A DNA stretch of 64,000 bases, from assembly GCF_900113325.1 (NCBI RefSeq), contig NZ_FOOY01000005.1, forward strand, positions 120,177-184,176, written 5' to 3'. This stretch comes from Sporolactobacillus nakayamae (lineage in GTDB: Bacteria > Bacillota > Bacilli > Bacillales > Sporolactobacillaceae). A model generated the notes under the pieces. The model did not search any database. It saw only the letters and a list, made by a program, of their open reading frames with translations, and was not told where the DNA came from. Below, piece after piece: positions 43,713-52,138 of this stretch. Position 1 is the stretch's first letter; each line of letters opens with the position of its first letter. The position numbers and the translations under genes are program-made.

Positions 43713-45413
43713 TTACACCCCCGTCATTTCCATTAGGCCTTCGCCGGGAGGAACCATCGGCGCAACATTTTCCATCTGCTTCACAGCACAATCAACAAGT
43801 GCCGGGGCATCGGTCGCAAGCACAGATTCAATCGTTGCCGCTGCAGCAGATGGATCGGTCAGCCGGTGAGCCGAAATTCCATAGCTTTCCGCAAGCCGGA
43901 CAAAATCAGGCTGCATTTCAGGAATTGATTCCGCATAGCGTTCTCCATAAAAAGATTCTTGCCATTGCCGAACCATCCCCAGCGTATGATTGTTCAGGAT
44001 AAAAATTTTCACTGGCAGCTTGTGTTCCGCAATGACCGCAAGCTCCTGAAGCGTCATCTGAAAGCCGCCGTCGCCGAGAATGGCCACAACATTTTTCTGC
44101 GGACATGCAATCTGGGCACCGATGGCAGCCGGAAGGCCGAAGCCCATGGTTCCGAGTCCTCCCGAGCTGACAAAACAGTCGGGATATTCGAAGCGGTAAT
44201 ATTGAGCCGCCCACATTTGGTGCTGTCCGACGTCCGTCGCTATGATGGCATCCGGTCCTGCAAAACGACAAATCTGTTCAATCACGTATTGCGGTAACAA
44301 TTCCCGACTGGCTTGAACATAATGGAGCGGATGGCTATCCGCGTAGCTGTGCAAATGATTCAGCCAGTCGCGGTGATCTGCCATCAGCTCGTTCAAAGCA
44401 TTCTGCAATTGATCAAGAACCGCACCAGCATCACCAACCAAACCATAGTCGGTGTGCACTACTTTTCCAATTTCTGAAGCATCAATATCGACATGTGCCA
44501 CTTGGGCATTAGGGGCGAATTTTTCAACATTCCCGGTCAGCCGGTCATCAAAGCGTGAACCGATATTGAGCAGCAAGTCACATTCGGAAAGTGCCATATT
44601 GGCTGCAAACGTTCCATGCATTCCGCCCATTCCGAGAAATAGCGGGTGCGATGCCGGAATACTGCCAAGGCCAAGAAACGTGGTTACCACCGGCAAATGA
44701 CAGGTTTCAGCAAATTTCTGCAATTTTCTCGCTGCATGCGCATGAAGCACACCTGCTCCTGAAAGCAGCACCGGCCGTTCAGCTGTCTTCAACGCTTCAA
44801 CAAGTTGACGCACCATGCGGATATTTGCCTTGTTCGGTACATGATAGCCGGGGAGCCGGAGATCAAATGCCAGATCCGGCATGTTTTCCAGCCGTCCCGC
44901 GCAAATATCCTTCGGCAGATCAACCAAAACTGGTCCCGGACGCCCGCTTGCCGCCAAGAAAAATGCTTTGGCAACCACATCGGGAAGCTCGCTCGTCTGT
45001 CGGACGCGAAAATTGTGCTTTGTTGCCGATCCGGTAATTCCGATGACATCTGCTTCTTGAAACGCATCGGTGTTAATTGCCTGCCGCGTCACCTGTCCGG
45101 TAAAAACAACAAGCGGCAACGAATCAATCAACGCATCCATCAATCCTGTGACCAGATTTGTCGCACCCGGACCGCTTGTCGCAAGGACAACACCTGGTTT
45201 TCCCGAAACACGGGCGTAACCTTCGGCGGCGTGCACCGCACCCTGTTCATGACGAGCAAGCACATGGCGCATGTGGTGGCGATAAACCGCATCATAGAGC
45301 GGCAGCACCGCGCCCCCCGGATAACCGAAAAGCACGTCCGTTCCCGATTGCCGGATCAACCGAATCAATAAGTCAGCACCTGTTTCTGTGCGCTGTTCCG
45401 TTCTTTCGGTCAC
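43713..45413 (-). CDS. ilvB: acetolactate synthase large subunit
   Basis: A 566-residue thiamine-diphosphate enzyme that condenses two pyruvates, or pyruvate and 2-oxobutyrate. FGYPGGAVLPLYDA, the active-site glutamate in HEQGAVHAAEGYARVSG, the SGPGATNL turn, and the ThDP/Mg motif LGDGGFQMTLQEL...NNHTLGMVRQW are all present. It starts with GTG behind GAGAGGAGGAACC. It heads the ilvB-ilvH-ilvC-ilvA-ABC ATPase unit. No ilvD or leu gene is in the window. Confidence 0.95.
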   Translation of the reverse strand: MTERTEQRTETGADLLIRLIRQSGTDVLFGYPGGAVLPLYDAVYRHHMRHVLARHEQGAVHAAEGYARVSGKPGVVLATSGPGATNLVTGLMDALIDSLPLVVFTGQVTRQAINTDAFQEADVIGITGSATKHNFRVRQTSELPDVVAKAFFLAASGRPGPVLVDLPKDICAGRLENMPDLAFDLRLPGYHVPNKANIRMVRQLVEALKTAERPVLLSGAGVLHAHAARKLQKFAETCHLPVVTTFLGLGSIPASHPLFLGMGGMHGTFAANMALSECDLLLNIGSRFDDRLTGNVEKFAPNAQVAHVDIDASEIGKVVHTDYGLVGDAGAVLDQLQNALNELMADHRDWLNHLHSYADSHPLHYVQASRELLPQYVIEQICRFAGPDAIIATDVGQHQMWAAQYYRFEYPDCFVSSGGLGTMGFGLPAAIGAQIACPQKNVVAILGDGGFQMTLQELAVIAEHKLPVKIFILNNHTLGMVRQWQESFYGERYAESIPEMQPDFVRLAESYGISAHRLTDPSAAAATIESVLATDAPALVDCAVKQMENVAPMVPPGEGLMEMTGV

Positions 45414-45551
45414 TGAAGGTTCCTCCTCTCTTTTTCTGTATCAGCCTTTGTTTCTGAGACGCTTCATCCTTCTCTATTTTTCGCCTCGAATCCCCTTCGT
45501 ACCTCAACGGATTTTCAAATCCGTAAGTGGCATTTTTTGGGGTTGGCACAA

Positions 45552-45580
45552 ATGTTAATCACTTAAAAAAATTCAGTCAA
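45552..45580 (-). promoter_or_regulatory. predicted promoter of the ilvB operon
   Basis: On the minus strand TTGACT (45580-45575) and TAACAT (45557-45552) are 17 nt apart. The 5' leader of about 135 nt has one small hairpin (ACGGATTTGAAAATCCGT) but neither a T-box nor an attenuator that I can see. Confidence 0.55.
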
Positions 45581-45709
45581 CCCCCTTTTTCGAATTTTAC
45601 CTCAAGGTTTTTGGGCGCTCTTATGGAAGAAAATGACTCAAAAAATTTTTTTGATCAGCAAGCAAACCTGCATGTGACCAGGTAATCAATAATTCGCGCA
45701 AATTTATTA

Positions 45710-45738
45710 TTGACACCGATTTCCAGCAGTGCTATAGT
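45710..45738 (+). promoter_or_regulatory. sigma-A promoter of the orphan ilv-type attenuator
   Basis: TTGACA (45710-45715) and TATAGT (45733-45738) with exactly 17 nt between, a near-consensus promoter. It is divergent from the ilvB promoter, 130 bp away. Confidence 0.8.
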
Positions 45739-45783
45739 TGCGGTACTAAAAAATTCGACAATTCAGGTAAGGAGCAATTTGCT

Positions 45784-45834
45784 ATGAATCGCCCATTACA
45801 ACGCATGGTTAAAGCCATTATTATTATTAGCTAG
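45784..45834 (+). CDS. attenuator leader peptide with four isoleucine codons
   Basis: A 16-residue peptide, MNRPLQRMVKAIIIIS, preceded by TAAGGAGCAATTTGCT as ribosome binding site. Four ATT codons follow one another just before the end (45817-45828), then Ser and TAG. Runs of regulatory codons next to a terminator are the sign of classical transcription attenuation; here the sensed amino acid is isoleucine. The stop codon lies at the foot of the first hairpin, as it does in the enteric ilv and leu leaders. Confidence 0.85.
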   Translation: MNRPLQRMVKAIIIIS

Positions 45835-45939
45835 GGTCCCGGCATCCGTTGACAACTTAACGAATGCTTGGACCCAGCTTCGCGTTGGATGGGTTCAGGC
45901 AAAGCCGCCCATCCACAATCGGATGAGCGGCTTTTTATT
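45834..45939 (+). promoter_or_regulatory. ilv-type attenuator: pause hairpin, antiterminator and terminator
   Basis: Three alternative stems can be drawn. Hairpin 1: GGGTCC..GCAT..GTT (45834-45850) with AAC..ATGC..GGACCC (45859-45875). Antiterminator: TGGATGGG (45886-45893) with CCCATCCA (45908-45915), 8 perfect pairs; GGACCC can also pair with GGGTTC (45891-45896). Terminator: AAAGCCGC-CATCC (45901-45914) with GGATG-GCGGCTTT (45921-45934) and a T-rich tail. Antiterminator and terminator share 45908-45915, so they exclude each other. The gene controlled should lie right behind, but none is recognisable. Confidence 0.82.
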
Positions 45940-46009
45940 ATGATTAAAACAAGGAGGGTTTTAAGTGAACAATCAATTTTGTACGAAACCTAACGTTCAA
46001 ATGTTTCTC

Positions 46010-46269
46010 TTATGGCTTTTCGTCCATCTGTGCCGCAATGGTTTCAGGGCCGGCAATGGTGCACGCGTTCTTGTAACGAACAAAAACAAGAAGGACCTCA
46101 ATGATTTCGTTGAACCGTTCCAGCTCACAGTTCATCAGCTGCGCATGGCCGTTCGCTTCGCACTCGCCCAGCGAATAGTCTCTTCATTTTCCGTTGCACA
46201 TAACGGGTATTCATCCTTAAGACTTAGGCTGATTCTTTTTACAGTTAGTTTGCAGCAAACTTGCGCCAT
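46010..46269 (-). pseudogene. possible degraded small gene
   Basis: On the minus strand an open piece begins with MAQVCCKLTVKRISLSLKDE at 46269 and stops at 46135. A second piece in another frame, overlapping by TGATG, reads NCELERFNEIIEVLLVFVR and AGPETIAAQMDEKP and ends at 46010. Their composition looks like real protein, unlike the opposite frame from 45965 to 46408. Neither has a clear ribosome binding site. A CCAGG...CCTGG hairpin with a T run lies just upstream at 46276-46306. I do not know the family; confidence is low. Confidence 0.35.
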
Positions 46270-46500
46270 AAGAAAAAACCAGGCATCATCCCACCTGGCC
46301 ATTCATCGTTTGATTCACTTTTTTCACGTACGCATCCTCAACATCAAGAGCATAATTCATCAACAGTTAGTTATTCAAAGCACGGTATTGCCCGTCGAAA
46401 AAGAATGATGGCAAACATCAATTTATTGATAAATCGTTAAGTTTTCGGATCAAACAAGTACAACAATCAAGAAAAGAAGCAGGAGAGAACTCAGACATCA

Positions 46501-47103
46501 TCATTCGGCGGGGCTGCAAACCCACCGTACATCACTCTTATTCTGAAAAAGATCAATTGTTTCAATTTGTTTGCACAGTTGATGATCAAACGTCATTTTC
46601 ACCATCCATGGCATGAGCTGCTTCATCCGCTCAAAATCAGTAAATCCGTAGGGGGGATCATAATAATTGATGATCGTACTGAGTGCGGTGCCATGACTGC
46701 CAATCACCAATACGTGATGATCCTGTTCATTTAGAATCTGGTTCAATACGCGGATCACGCGTGTCTGAACCTCACCAAGACTTTCGCCACCTGTCAACTT
46801 AAAGCGAAAATCGTTCCACTGCTGTTTGGTGTATGTATGGAAATCATGGACCCACTGACCTACATTCCGCTCACGGAAATCTTCAATCCTATCTATAGGA
46901 AGTTTCTTCAGATCCGCGAGCTGCTTCACGGTGTCTACCGCCCTTAGATAGGGACTGGATAAAACCTGGTCGACATGCTGATTACACAGATAATTCGTCA
47001 CCAGTTCTCGGTCCTCTATTCCCTTTTCCGTTAATGGACGCAACCGATCGTTATGAATCCGGAAATCCGACTTAGCATGACGTACAAAATAGATCGTTGT
47101 CAT
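46501..47103 (-). CDS. histidine phosphatase (phosphoglycerate mutase-like)
   Basis: A 200-residue protein of the histidine phosphatase superfamily. IYFVRHAKSDF carries the catalytic RH motif, VLSSPYLRAVDTVKQLAD the second arginine, and LVIGSHGTALSTII the second histidine. It is a broad-substrate phosphatase or mutase; the target is unknown. GGGAGAGG precedes the ATG at 47103; the frame is open to 47217 but the extension has no family match. Confidence 0.88.
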   Translation of the reverse strand: MTTIYFVRHAKSDFRIHNDRLRPLTEKGIEDRELVTNYLCNQHVDQVLSSPYLRAVDTVKQLADLKKLPIDRIEDFRERNVGQWVHDFHTYTKQQWNDFRFKLTGGESLGEVQTRVIRVLNQILNEQDHHVLVIGSHGTALSTIINYYDPPYGFTDFERMKQLMPWMVKMTFDHQLCKQIETIDLFQNKSDVRWVCSPAE

Positions 47104-47628
47104 TGAGTAACCTCTCCCGTAAAGACTGAGACTGTCGATGTTCACCCGAAATGGTCGAAATTGGTCGGCAACTAAAGGCATTACTCTTTGGACGATGTCC
47201 GGCTCATCAAGCAGCAATGATTCGCTGAATAGGCACTCATAACATAATAAGGAAGAAATGTGATGGAACTCGATGAAGGAACATGCGATGAATGAATCAT
47301 TTTTTACTTAACCTTAGTGTACAAAAGCTGACCATTTGATGAACACGGTCGAAATTCCTAAGAAAGCAATGGAATTTTACTGACAAGTAGGTTGTCGACA
47401 TCATTCGATAAAGAAAACTTGGTGAGGCCAAGCTTTTAGGCGCCGACCGAACCTTAGTTGCACTTATACTATTTTCCTTGAAATGCAACTACATTTTAAT
47501 AGTGCAGGAAATTCCCTGCCATCATTACTAGAAAGGCTAGAACAAATAATTAACAAAAATACATAATTAAATAAATCACCTCCATATCAGAAAGTGATTT
47601 GTTCATTGTCCTATTCTTTTGACCACTA
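47104..47628. other. gene-free stretch with decayed sequence
   Basis: About 525 bp. A short plus-strand beginning MNTVEIPKKAMEFY (from about 47338) looks like the start of a decayed small protein, perhaps an antitoxin. Near 47412-47470 there is a motif AAAGAAAACTTGGTGAGGCC with a following GAACCTTAG...CTTATACTA that recurs at 52055-52112. Otherwise nothing is recognised. Confidence 0.4.
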
Positions 47629-47814
47629 TTAATCACTCAATAAACTCAAAACAAGGGCCAGCAGCGTACCTACCACAACGCAGGTAAAAAGAACATAGCC
47701 AAGAATCCGAATCGGTTTCGGGTATGTTTTCATTTCGATTTTCTCCGGCCTGCCGGTAGTTTTGTCAAAATGATCCATGACATCGTTGAAGGGCTCTTTG
47801 TCTTTTTCGAGCAT
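47629..47814 (-). CDS. small single-pass membrane protein
   Basis: A 61-residue protein: a charged start (MLEKDKEPFNDVMDHFDKTT) and one membrane helix near the end (about 38-58). GGGAGATGAATGAACA is a fair ribosome binding site. It is 28 bp from the next membrane protein gene and probably cotranscribed. Family unknown to me. Confidence 0.6.
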   Translation of the reverse strand: MLEKDKEPFNDVMDHFDKTTGRPEKIEMKTYPKPIRILGYVLFTCVVVGTLLALVLSLLSD

Positions 47815-47841
47815 TGTTCATTCATCTCCCTAATCAACTTT

Positions 47842-48228
47842 TTAGATGACCGAAGCTTTATTTTCAAAGCAAACTTTAACGCGAATGGTATAGAGTAACA
47901 CAATTAGTGACCACAATATATTGCCAATAAAGGGTTGTTGATGATGTACCAATGACAGGGTCAGACTTATTGATCCGAACAGGAACGAATAGCTGATCAT
48001 CGCCCAGAAGCCCCATTTTCTAAGCTTCATATATCCATAGAGCATGACCAGTGTGGCAAGAGCAAGCACTACTCTGAATGGACGATCGTATGAACTTGGC
48101 AACGCAAATCGCATCGCTATATTTATTGGGTTCGCATCAGCGTCATAAAAAATTGAAGTGAATGATAGGACAAGTGAGCCCACAATGTAAAAGCTGTTTA
48201 TTAAGTTAACACCGATCGGTTTTTTCAC
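47842..48228 (-). CDS. small integral membrane protein (four helices)
   Basis: A 128-residue protein with four hydrophobic segments (about 8-26, 50-66, 72-92, 98-118). The start is GTG with GAGGTGAAGCATT in front. No motif gives a function. It forms a likely pair with the 61-residue membrane protein downstream. Confidence 0.65.
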   Translation of the reverse strand: MKKPIGVNLINSFYIVGSLVLSFTSIFYDADANPINIAMRFALPSSYDRPFRVVLALATLVMLYGYMKLRKWGFWAMISYSFLFGSISLTLSLVHHQQPFIGNILWSLIVLLYTIRVKVCFENKASVI

Positions 48229-48343
48229 AATGCTTCACCTCAATGGATAATCTTCGCTTGAAGACCTAGTGCAAACAGCATAATAAATTTTTCCTTCATT
48301 AACATTCAATAAAAGCTTTCTAGGTCAGTCGCCGAATTTTTAT

Positions 48344-48964
48344 TCATCCCACAACCAGCGCACGTCTCCCCATCGCATCATAGATTTTGATGAACTTATT
48401 CTTCTCCACCAACACATCTTTCCCGCTCAGTTCGGTAGATTCACAGTCATTAAAATAAACGTAGTGCTCATCAACACCGGTGACGACGATACAGTGCAAC
48501 GGTCTCGGGGCGAAAATTTCTTTGCCTGCCGGCGTATGCCAGTACCTAAGGATGGGCATTTCATGGGTAATGGTGAACCAGACGAGGACGGGGTTCCCGT
48601 CCGCCACATAATTCTGAACGACGCTAAAGTCTTTTCCATATAACGCAATGCCGCCGCTGCGGTATTGGTCAAGCACTTGTTTTAATGGGTTGGGATTAAT
48701 GGTAATGCCGTCACCGCGGGGATCGCCGACAAAACCGTCTTCCGGATCTCCCCATGTTTTAATCGAACCGTCTCCGTTTCTTGTATCTGGTGTTGTGTCG
48801 CGCGGCATTTGGTCAACGATCGTTTGCTTGTCGACGTTTATGCCGTAGTAGTGAAGCGCCATTGTTAAAGCAACGCCTTCACATCCGGTCGGCAGCTCCG
48901 GCCTTTGTTTGATTAAAGGTACATCGAGTCGTTTTGTTGTGTTTGGCTGTTCATTTGCGGTCAT
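48344..48964 (-). CDS. C39-like (peptidase_C39_2) cysteine peptidase, no signal peptide
   Basis: A protein of about 206 residues. RPELPTGCEGVALTMALHYYG holds the nucleophile Cys, RPLHCIVVTGVDEHYVYFND the His and the Asp/Asn. The beginning (LDVPLIKQRPELPTG) is the standard entry of the YvpB-like domain. No signal peptide is present, so unlike the protein at 32977 it is probably cytoplasmic, or has lost its export part. GAGGACGTGG stands before the ATG at 48964. Confidence 0.82.
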   Translation of the reverse strand: MTANEQPNTTKRLDVPLIKQRPELPTGCEGVALTMALHYYGINVDKQTIVDQMPRDTTPDTRNGDGSIKTWGDPEDGFVGDPRGDGITINPNPLKQVLDQYRSGGIALYGKDFSVVQNYVADGNPVLVWFTITHEMPILRYWHTPAGKEIFAPRPLHCIVVTGVDEHYVYFNDCESTELSGKDVLVEKNKFIKIYDAMGRRALVVG

Positions 48965-49132
48965 TGTTTCCACGTCCTCAAGTAATTTTTTCGCTGCTGT
49001 ATGTATTGGGCTATGATCTGTTCCTTTACTGACTTTAATAAATATTATAACAGATCATAGCCATGAGCCTGTGATACAAAGTAACGTCTAGGCACGAGTT
49101 GTGTTTACCATTATTGGCAACATCATGTGTAC

Positions 49133-49279
49133 ATGACTGGTGATGAAATTATTGAGGTGATCTCAAACGACGAACGTAGATTTGTTGAGAAAAAGGAACG
49201 AAGAAAAAACAATTGTAATTTGATGAATAGCTTCCCTATGCCCTGCGCTGAGAAGATTAAAAAAGCTGCACAACATTAA
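49133..49279 (+). pseudogene. possible small coding remnant
   Basis: A 48-codon frame beginning MTGDEIIEVISNDERRFVEK and very rich in charged residues, ending AEKIKKAAQH. Its composition looks like real protein, but there is no ribosome binding site, and the same frame is open a little further upstream. Its end overlaps the end of the toxin gene on the other strand. It is probably the tail of a lost gene. Confidence 0.3.
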
Positions 49280-49590
49280 AGCAATTGCTCCCAGTTTCGC
49301 TTGCCAGAAAGGATTCGGATAATCGAAACTGTGCGCTCCTCTTCATGAATTAGATAAAAAACAAGATAATGATCAACAGCTATTCGTCGAATTCCACGAG
49401 AAGCTAGATACGGATCAGCCGTGCAAGGATAACGAGTAGGCAATTCAGATAAACGCATCACGTTTCTTTTAATTTTGGCAACGAGCTTTTGAGCCGTTTC
49501 CGGTTCGCGCAATTCTCTGGCGATATATCTGGAGATTTCCTGCAGATCATTCACTGCCGGTATACTCATCATTAATTTATAGGTGCTCAT
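49276..49590 (-). CDS. RelE/ParE family toxin
   Basis: A 104-residue toxin of the ParE/RelE family (PF05016): YKLMMSIPAVNDLQEISRYIARELREPETAQKLVAKIK is the domain start, and RYPCTADPYLASRGIRRIAVDHYLVFYLIHEEERTVSIIRILSGKRNWEQLL is the usual end with the conserved ILSGKRNW. Depending on the subgroup such toxins cut mRNA on ribosomes or poison gyrase. The gene overlaps its antitoxin gene by 4 nt (ATGA). The pair looks intact. Confidence 0.9.
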   Translation of the reverse strand: MSTYKLMMSIPAVNDLQEISRYIARELREPETAQKLVAKIKRNVMRLSELPTRYPCTADPYLASRGIRRIAVDHYLVFYLIHEEERTVSIIRILSGKRNWEQLL

Positions 49591-49850
49591 TTACTCAGAC
49601 CATCTTCAATTCGCTTAAACGCTTCATCGGCAGGTATGGCTTCACCTTTTTTTATAGACTCACCGCCTTTGGCCAATAAATTGTAAAGTTCGAACTTCCC
49701 AACCAGCTGTTCATAAGTGTCAATACTCATAACCACCAGATCTCCCTTGCCGTTCTTCGTAAGATAAACAGGCTCAGAGTACTCATGGCAAAACTGTGAA
49801 ATTTCATTGTACTTATTTCGCAAATCAGAACTTGGTCGTATCTTAGGCAT
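49587..49850 (-). CDS. Phd/YefM family antitoxin
   Basis: A protein of about 87 residues: IRPSSDLRNKYNEISQFCHEYSEPVYLTKNGKGDLVVMSIDTYEQL is the Phd/YefM DNA-binding domain and the C-terminal part (KGEAIPADEAFKRIEDGLSK) would wrap the toxin. GGAGGTG lies before tandem ATG codons at 49853 and 49850. It should repress its own operon and neutralise the RelE/ParE toxin encoded next. Confidence 0.92.
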   Translation of the reverse strand: MPKIRPSSDLRNKYNEISQFCHEYSEPVYLTKNGKGDLVVMSIDTYEQLVGKFELYNLLAKGGESIKKGEAIPADEAFKRIEDGLSK

Positions 49851-50141
49851 CATCACACCTCCATTTTTATTATATGCATATTTTAGCGTTATATTGATAT
49901 ATAATCAAATGAACCATCTATTGTAACAAATCAATTAACGTTACTACTCATATCCCATCCCTCTCAGCCATTCCCTCACTACCAATCGTTCTTTTCAAAG
50001 TGCATTAGTTTTAATATAGTAGTAAATATGCCTATAATATGGGTAAGGTAAGGGCGACGATTTGAAACATTCTGCCTTGCCTTTCGTAACTATCAATGTT
50101 GTAAACTAAAGCTGAATGCTTTTTACATGGGAGTGAACGTT
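49851..50141. other. divergent intergenic stretch
   Basis: About 290 bp between the toxin-antitoxin operon and the synthetase gene. The antitoxin promoter and operator should be here, but I cannot point to a clear palindrome. Confidence 0.4.
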
Positions 50142-51650
50142 TTGACGTTGCAAATACCTGAAGATGTAAATCTATACGATGAGCTGGTTAAACAGGCGAA
50201 AGCGCATCCGAAGAAAGTAGTTATTGAGGATACAAGCAGTTCATACACCTACAGCAAGTTTCTCATTGCTGTTACGATCATGAGCAAGAAACTGGAACAG
50301 ACAATTGGGAATGACAAGAGAGTCGGTCTCTATCTGCCCAACGTGGTGGGTCAGGTCATCGTGCTCTTCGGTTTGTTTAAAAATGAACAGACGCCTTGCC
50401 TTTTAAACTTTACGATGGGCACAACGAACATCATCGACTGTATCGAGACCGCTTCACTCGGAACCGTGATTACATCAAGAGAATTTGTAAAAAAAGCCGA
50501 TCTCGGTTTCGTTGTTGAAGAGATGGAAAAGCAGGTTAAAGTGATTTATCTCGAAGATCTGGCGCGCGGGATTACCACTTTTAATAAAATTACCGGTCTG
50601 ATCGAAACAAGGACATCCAGATTAAAGAAAAAGGCACCTGGCGAGGTGATTCTATTCACATCCGGCACGGAGTCAAAGCCAAAAGGGGTTGTGCTAACCC
50701 ATCGAAATATTTATGCGAACATCATGCAAGTCTTCGCGCATATTGAGATTCAGGAGAACGATCGGATTTTTAATCCGCTGCCGTTATTCCATTCGTTCGG
50801 TATGACGGTTGGATCAATCCTGCCTTTTGTTACGGGTACGAAAACATACCTGTTTCCCTCGCCGCTCGCCTTCAGAGAAATTCCGAAGGCCATCCATAAG
50901 GATAAGAGCACGATCTTTGTCGCGACGAACACCTTTTTCGAGAATTACGCTAAATTTGCGACGAAGGAACAATTTCAGACGTTACGAATTGTGGTTGCAG
51001 GGGCAGAGAAACTGCAAAATGACGTCAGAAAAACCTATCATGATAAATTTGGGATTACCATATTAGACGGTTATGGGGCTACGGAAACCTCGCCGATTAT
51101 TTCACTGAATACGCACCAGTTCTATAAGGTGGGGACAGTTGGAAAACTAATACCCTTAATGGAAGCGAAGATTGCTAAGGTGGAAGGCGTTCAAGAAGGC
51201 GGAAACCTGATGCTCAAAGGTCCGAATGTAATGAAGGGTTATTTGATTCATGGACAAGGATTCGTTCCTTCCGGGGAATGGTACAACACCGGAGATATCG
51301 CCGAGATTGATGAGGATGGCTTTATTCATATCATCGGCCGATTAAAGCGGTTTGCGAAAATAGCCGGCGAGATGATCTCACTGAATAAAGTCGAGGAATT
51401 GGCGCTTGAGTGCTTTGGCGAATCGAAATTTTATGCTGTGTGTATTCCTGACAAGCGCAAAGGTGAACAAATCGTCATGTTCACTACGAAGTCCAAGGTT
51501 TCGTCGCGAGATCTGAAAAAGTTCATCAAGAGTAAGAAAATGTCGATGCTCTACATGCCGGCCAGCATCGAAATCGTAGACGAAATCCCGCTCCTTGGCA
51601 GCGGCAAGCCGAACTACTGGAAGTTGGAGAAGCTAGCAAAAAATCAATAA
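50142..51650 (+). CDS. AMP-dependent acyl-CoA/acyl-ACP synthetase
   Basis: A protein of about 502 residues of the ANL superfamily. The P-loop-like motif is ILFTSGTESKPKGVVLTH (about 170-187), followed by DGYGATETSP, YNTGDIAEIDEDGFIHIIGR and a C-terminal IPLLGSGKPNYWKLEK with the catalytic lysine. It activates a carboxylic acid with ATP and loads it on CoA or a carrier. The overall shape (short, HFHSFGMTVG) recalls the synthetase half of Aas-type enzymes. GGGAGTGA precedes the TTG at 50142; the ATG at 50127 has no ribosome binding site. Confidence 0.87.
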   Translation: MTLQIPEDVNLYDELVKQAKAHPKKVVIEDTSSSYTYSKFLIAVTIMSKKLEQTIGNDKRVGLYLPNVVGQVIVLFGLFKNEQTPCLLNFTMGTTNIIDCIETASLGTVITSREFVKKADLGFVVEEMEKQVKVIYLEDLARGITTFNKITGLIETRTSRLKKKAPGEVILFTSGTESKPKGVVLTHRNIYANIMQVFAHIEIQENDRIFNPLPLFHSFGMTVGSILPFVTGTKTYLFPSPLAFREIPKAIHKDKSTIFVATNTFFENYAKFATKEQFQTLRIVVAGAEKLQNDVRKTYHDKFGITILDGYGATETSPIISLNTHQFYKVGTVGKLIPLMEAKIAKVEGVQEGGNLMLKGPNVMKGYLIHGQGFVPSGEWYNTGDIAEIDEDGFIHIIGRLKRFAKIAGEMISLNKVEELALECFGESKFYAVCIPDKRKGEQIVMFTTKSKVSSRDLKKFIKSKKMSMLYMPASIEIVDEIPLLGSGKPNYWKLEKLAKNQ

Positions 51651-51665
51651 AGTTAAGAGATAATT

Positions 51666-51711
51666 AAGGGCTCATTCATGAAAAGCATATGCTTTTTGTG
51701 GATGGGCTTTT
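51666..51711 (+). terminator. probable Rho-independent terminator
   Basis: AAGGGCTCATTCATGAAAAGCA pairs imperfectly with TGCTTTTTGTGGATGGGCTTTT and a T run follows. It is directly behind the synthetase gene. Confidence 0.6.
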
Positions 51712-51758
51712 TAGACACTTTCAAAAGATCATTTCTAAATGTTTTCTATTGACAATAG

Positions 51759-52022
51759 TCAAAAAATATAAATAAGGTTAAATTAGATTTTTCTGAAGAT
51801 ATTTTACGTGACCTGATTGAAAAAGGACTGCAAGGGAAAGAACTATTGCATGCCTTCCAGAAGGCAAAGCGAGAAGTACCAAGTGCGATGAAACAAATGC
51901 TTGCCGATGAAATCGAAGGGGCGCACAAGACACCAGAAAAACCGGGGAACATGTCGCTTGATGACTTCTTGGACACTCTTCCAGATGATACCGAAGAACT
52001 TAGAGGAAAAAATGTTAAATGA
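51759..52022 (+). pseudogene. antitoxin-like protein without start codon
   Basis: An 87-residue open frame reading KVKLDFSEDILRDLIEKGLQ...ELLHAFQKAKREVPSAMKQM and ending with an acidic LDDFLDTLPDDTEEL. Composition and length suit an antitoxin, and its stop (TGA overlapping ATG) abuts a broken RelE-type toxin. After the TAG at 51756 no start codon with a ribosome binding site exists before the ATG at residue 41, so the first residues or the start are lost. Confidence 0.55.
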
Positions 52023-52054
52023 CCATTATACCCCTCAGGCACTGAGAATTTTAA

Positions 52055-52112
52055 AGAAAAACTTGGCGAGGCCAAGGCCTTGACGCAGGCGGAGCCTTAG
52101 CTTTTCTTATAC
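52055..52112. repeat. short element shared with 47412-47470
   Basis: AAAGAAAAACTTGGCGAGGCCAAG... with GAGCCTTAGC...CTTATACTA closely follows the order of bases seen at 47412-47470. Here it lies inside the broken toxin gene, between its first codons and the conserved body, so it may be an inserted sequence. Confidence 0.4.
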
Positions 52113-52138
52113 TAGATACCGCTAATCTCTAATCTTTT

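Noticed and set aside
45414-45709. T-box or second attenuator in front of ilvB
   Set aside because: Neither the T-box sequence nor a terminator with T run is visible on the minus strand; only one small hairpin.
45965-46408. A 147-residue open frame after the ilv attenuator with a good ribosome binding site and GTG
   Set aside because: The composition (many His, Arg, Phe, Leu) is that of antisense reading, and the minus strand looks more like protein. The start signals are real but the body is probably not; kept as part of the attenuator finding.
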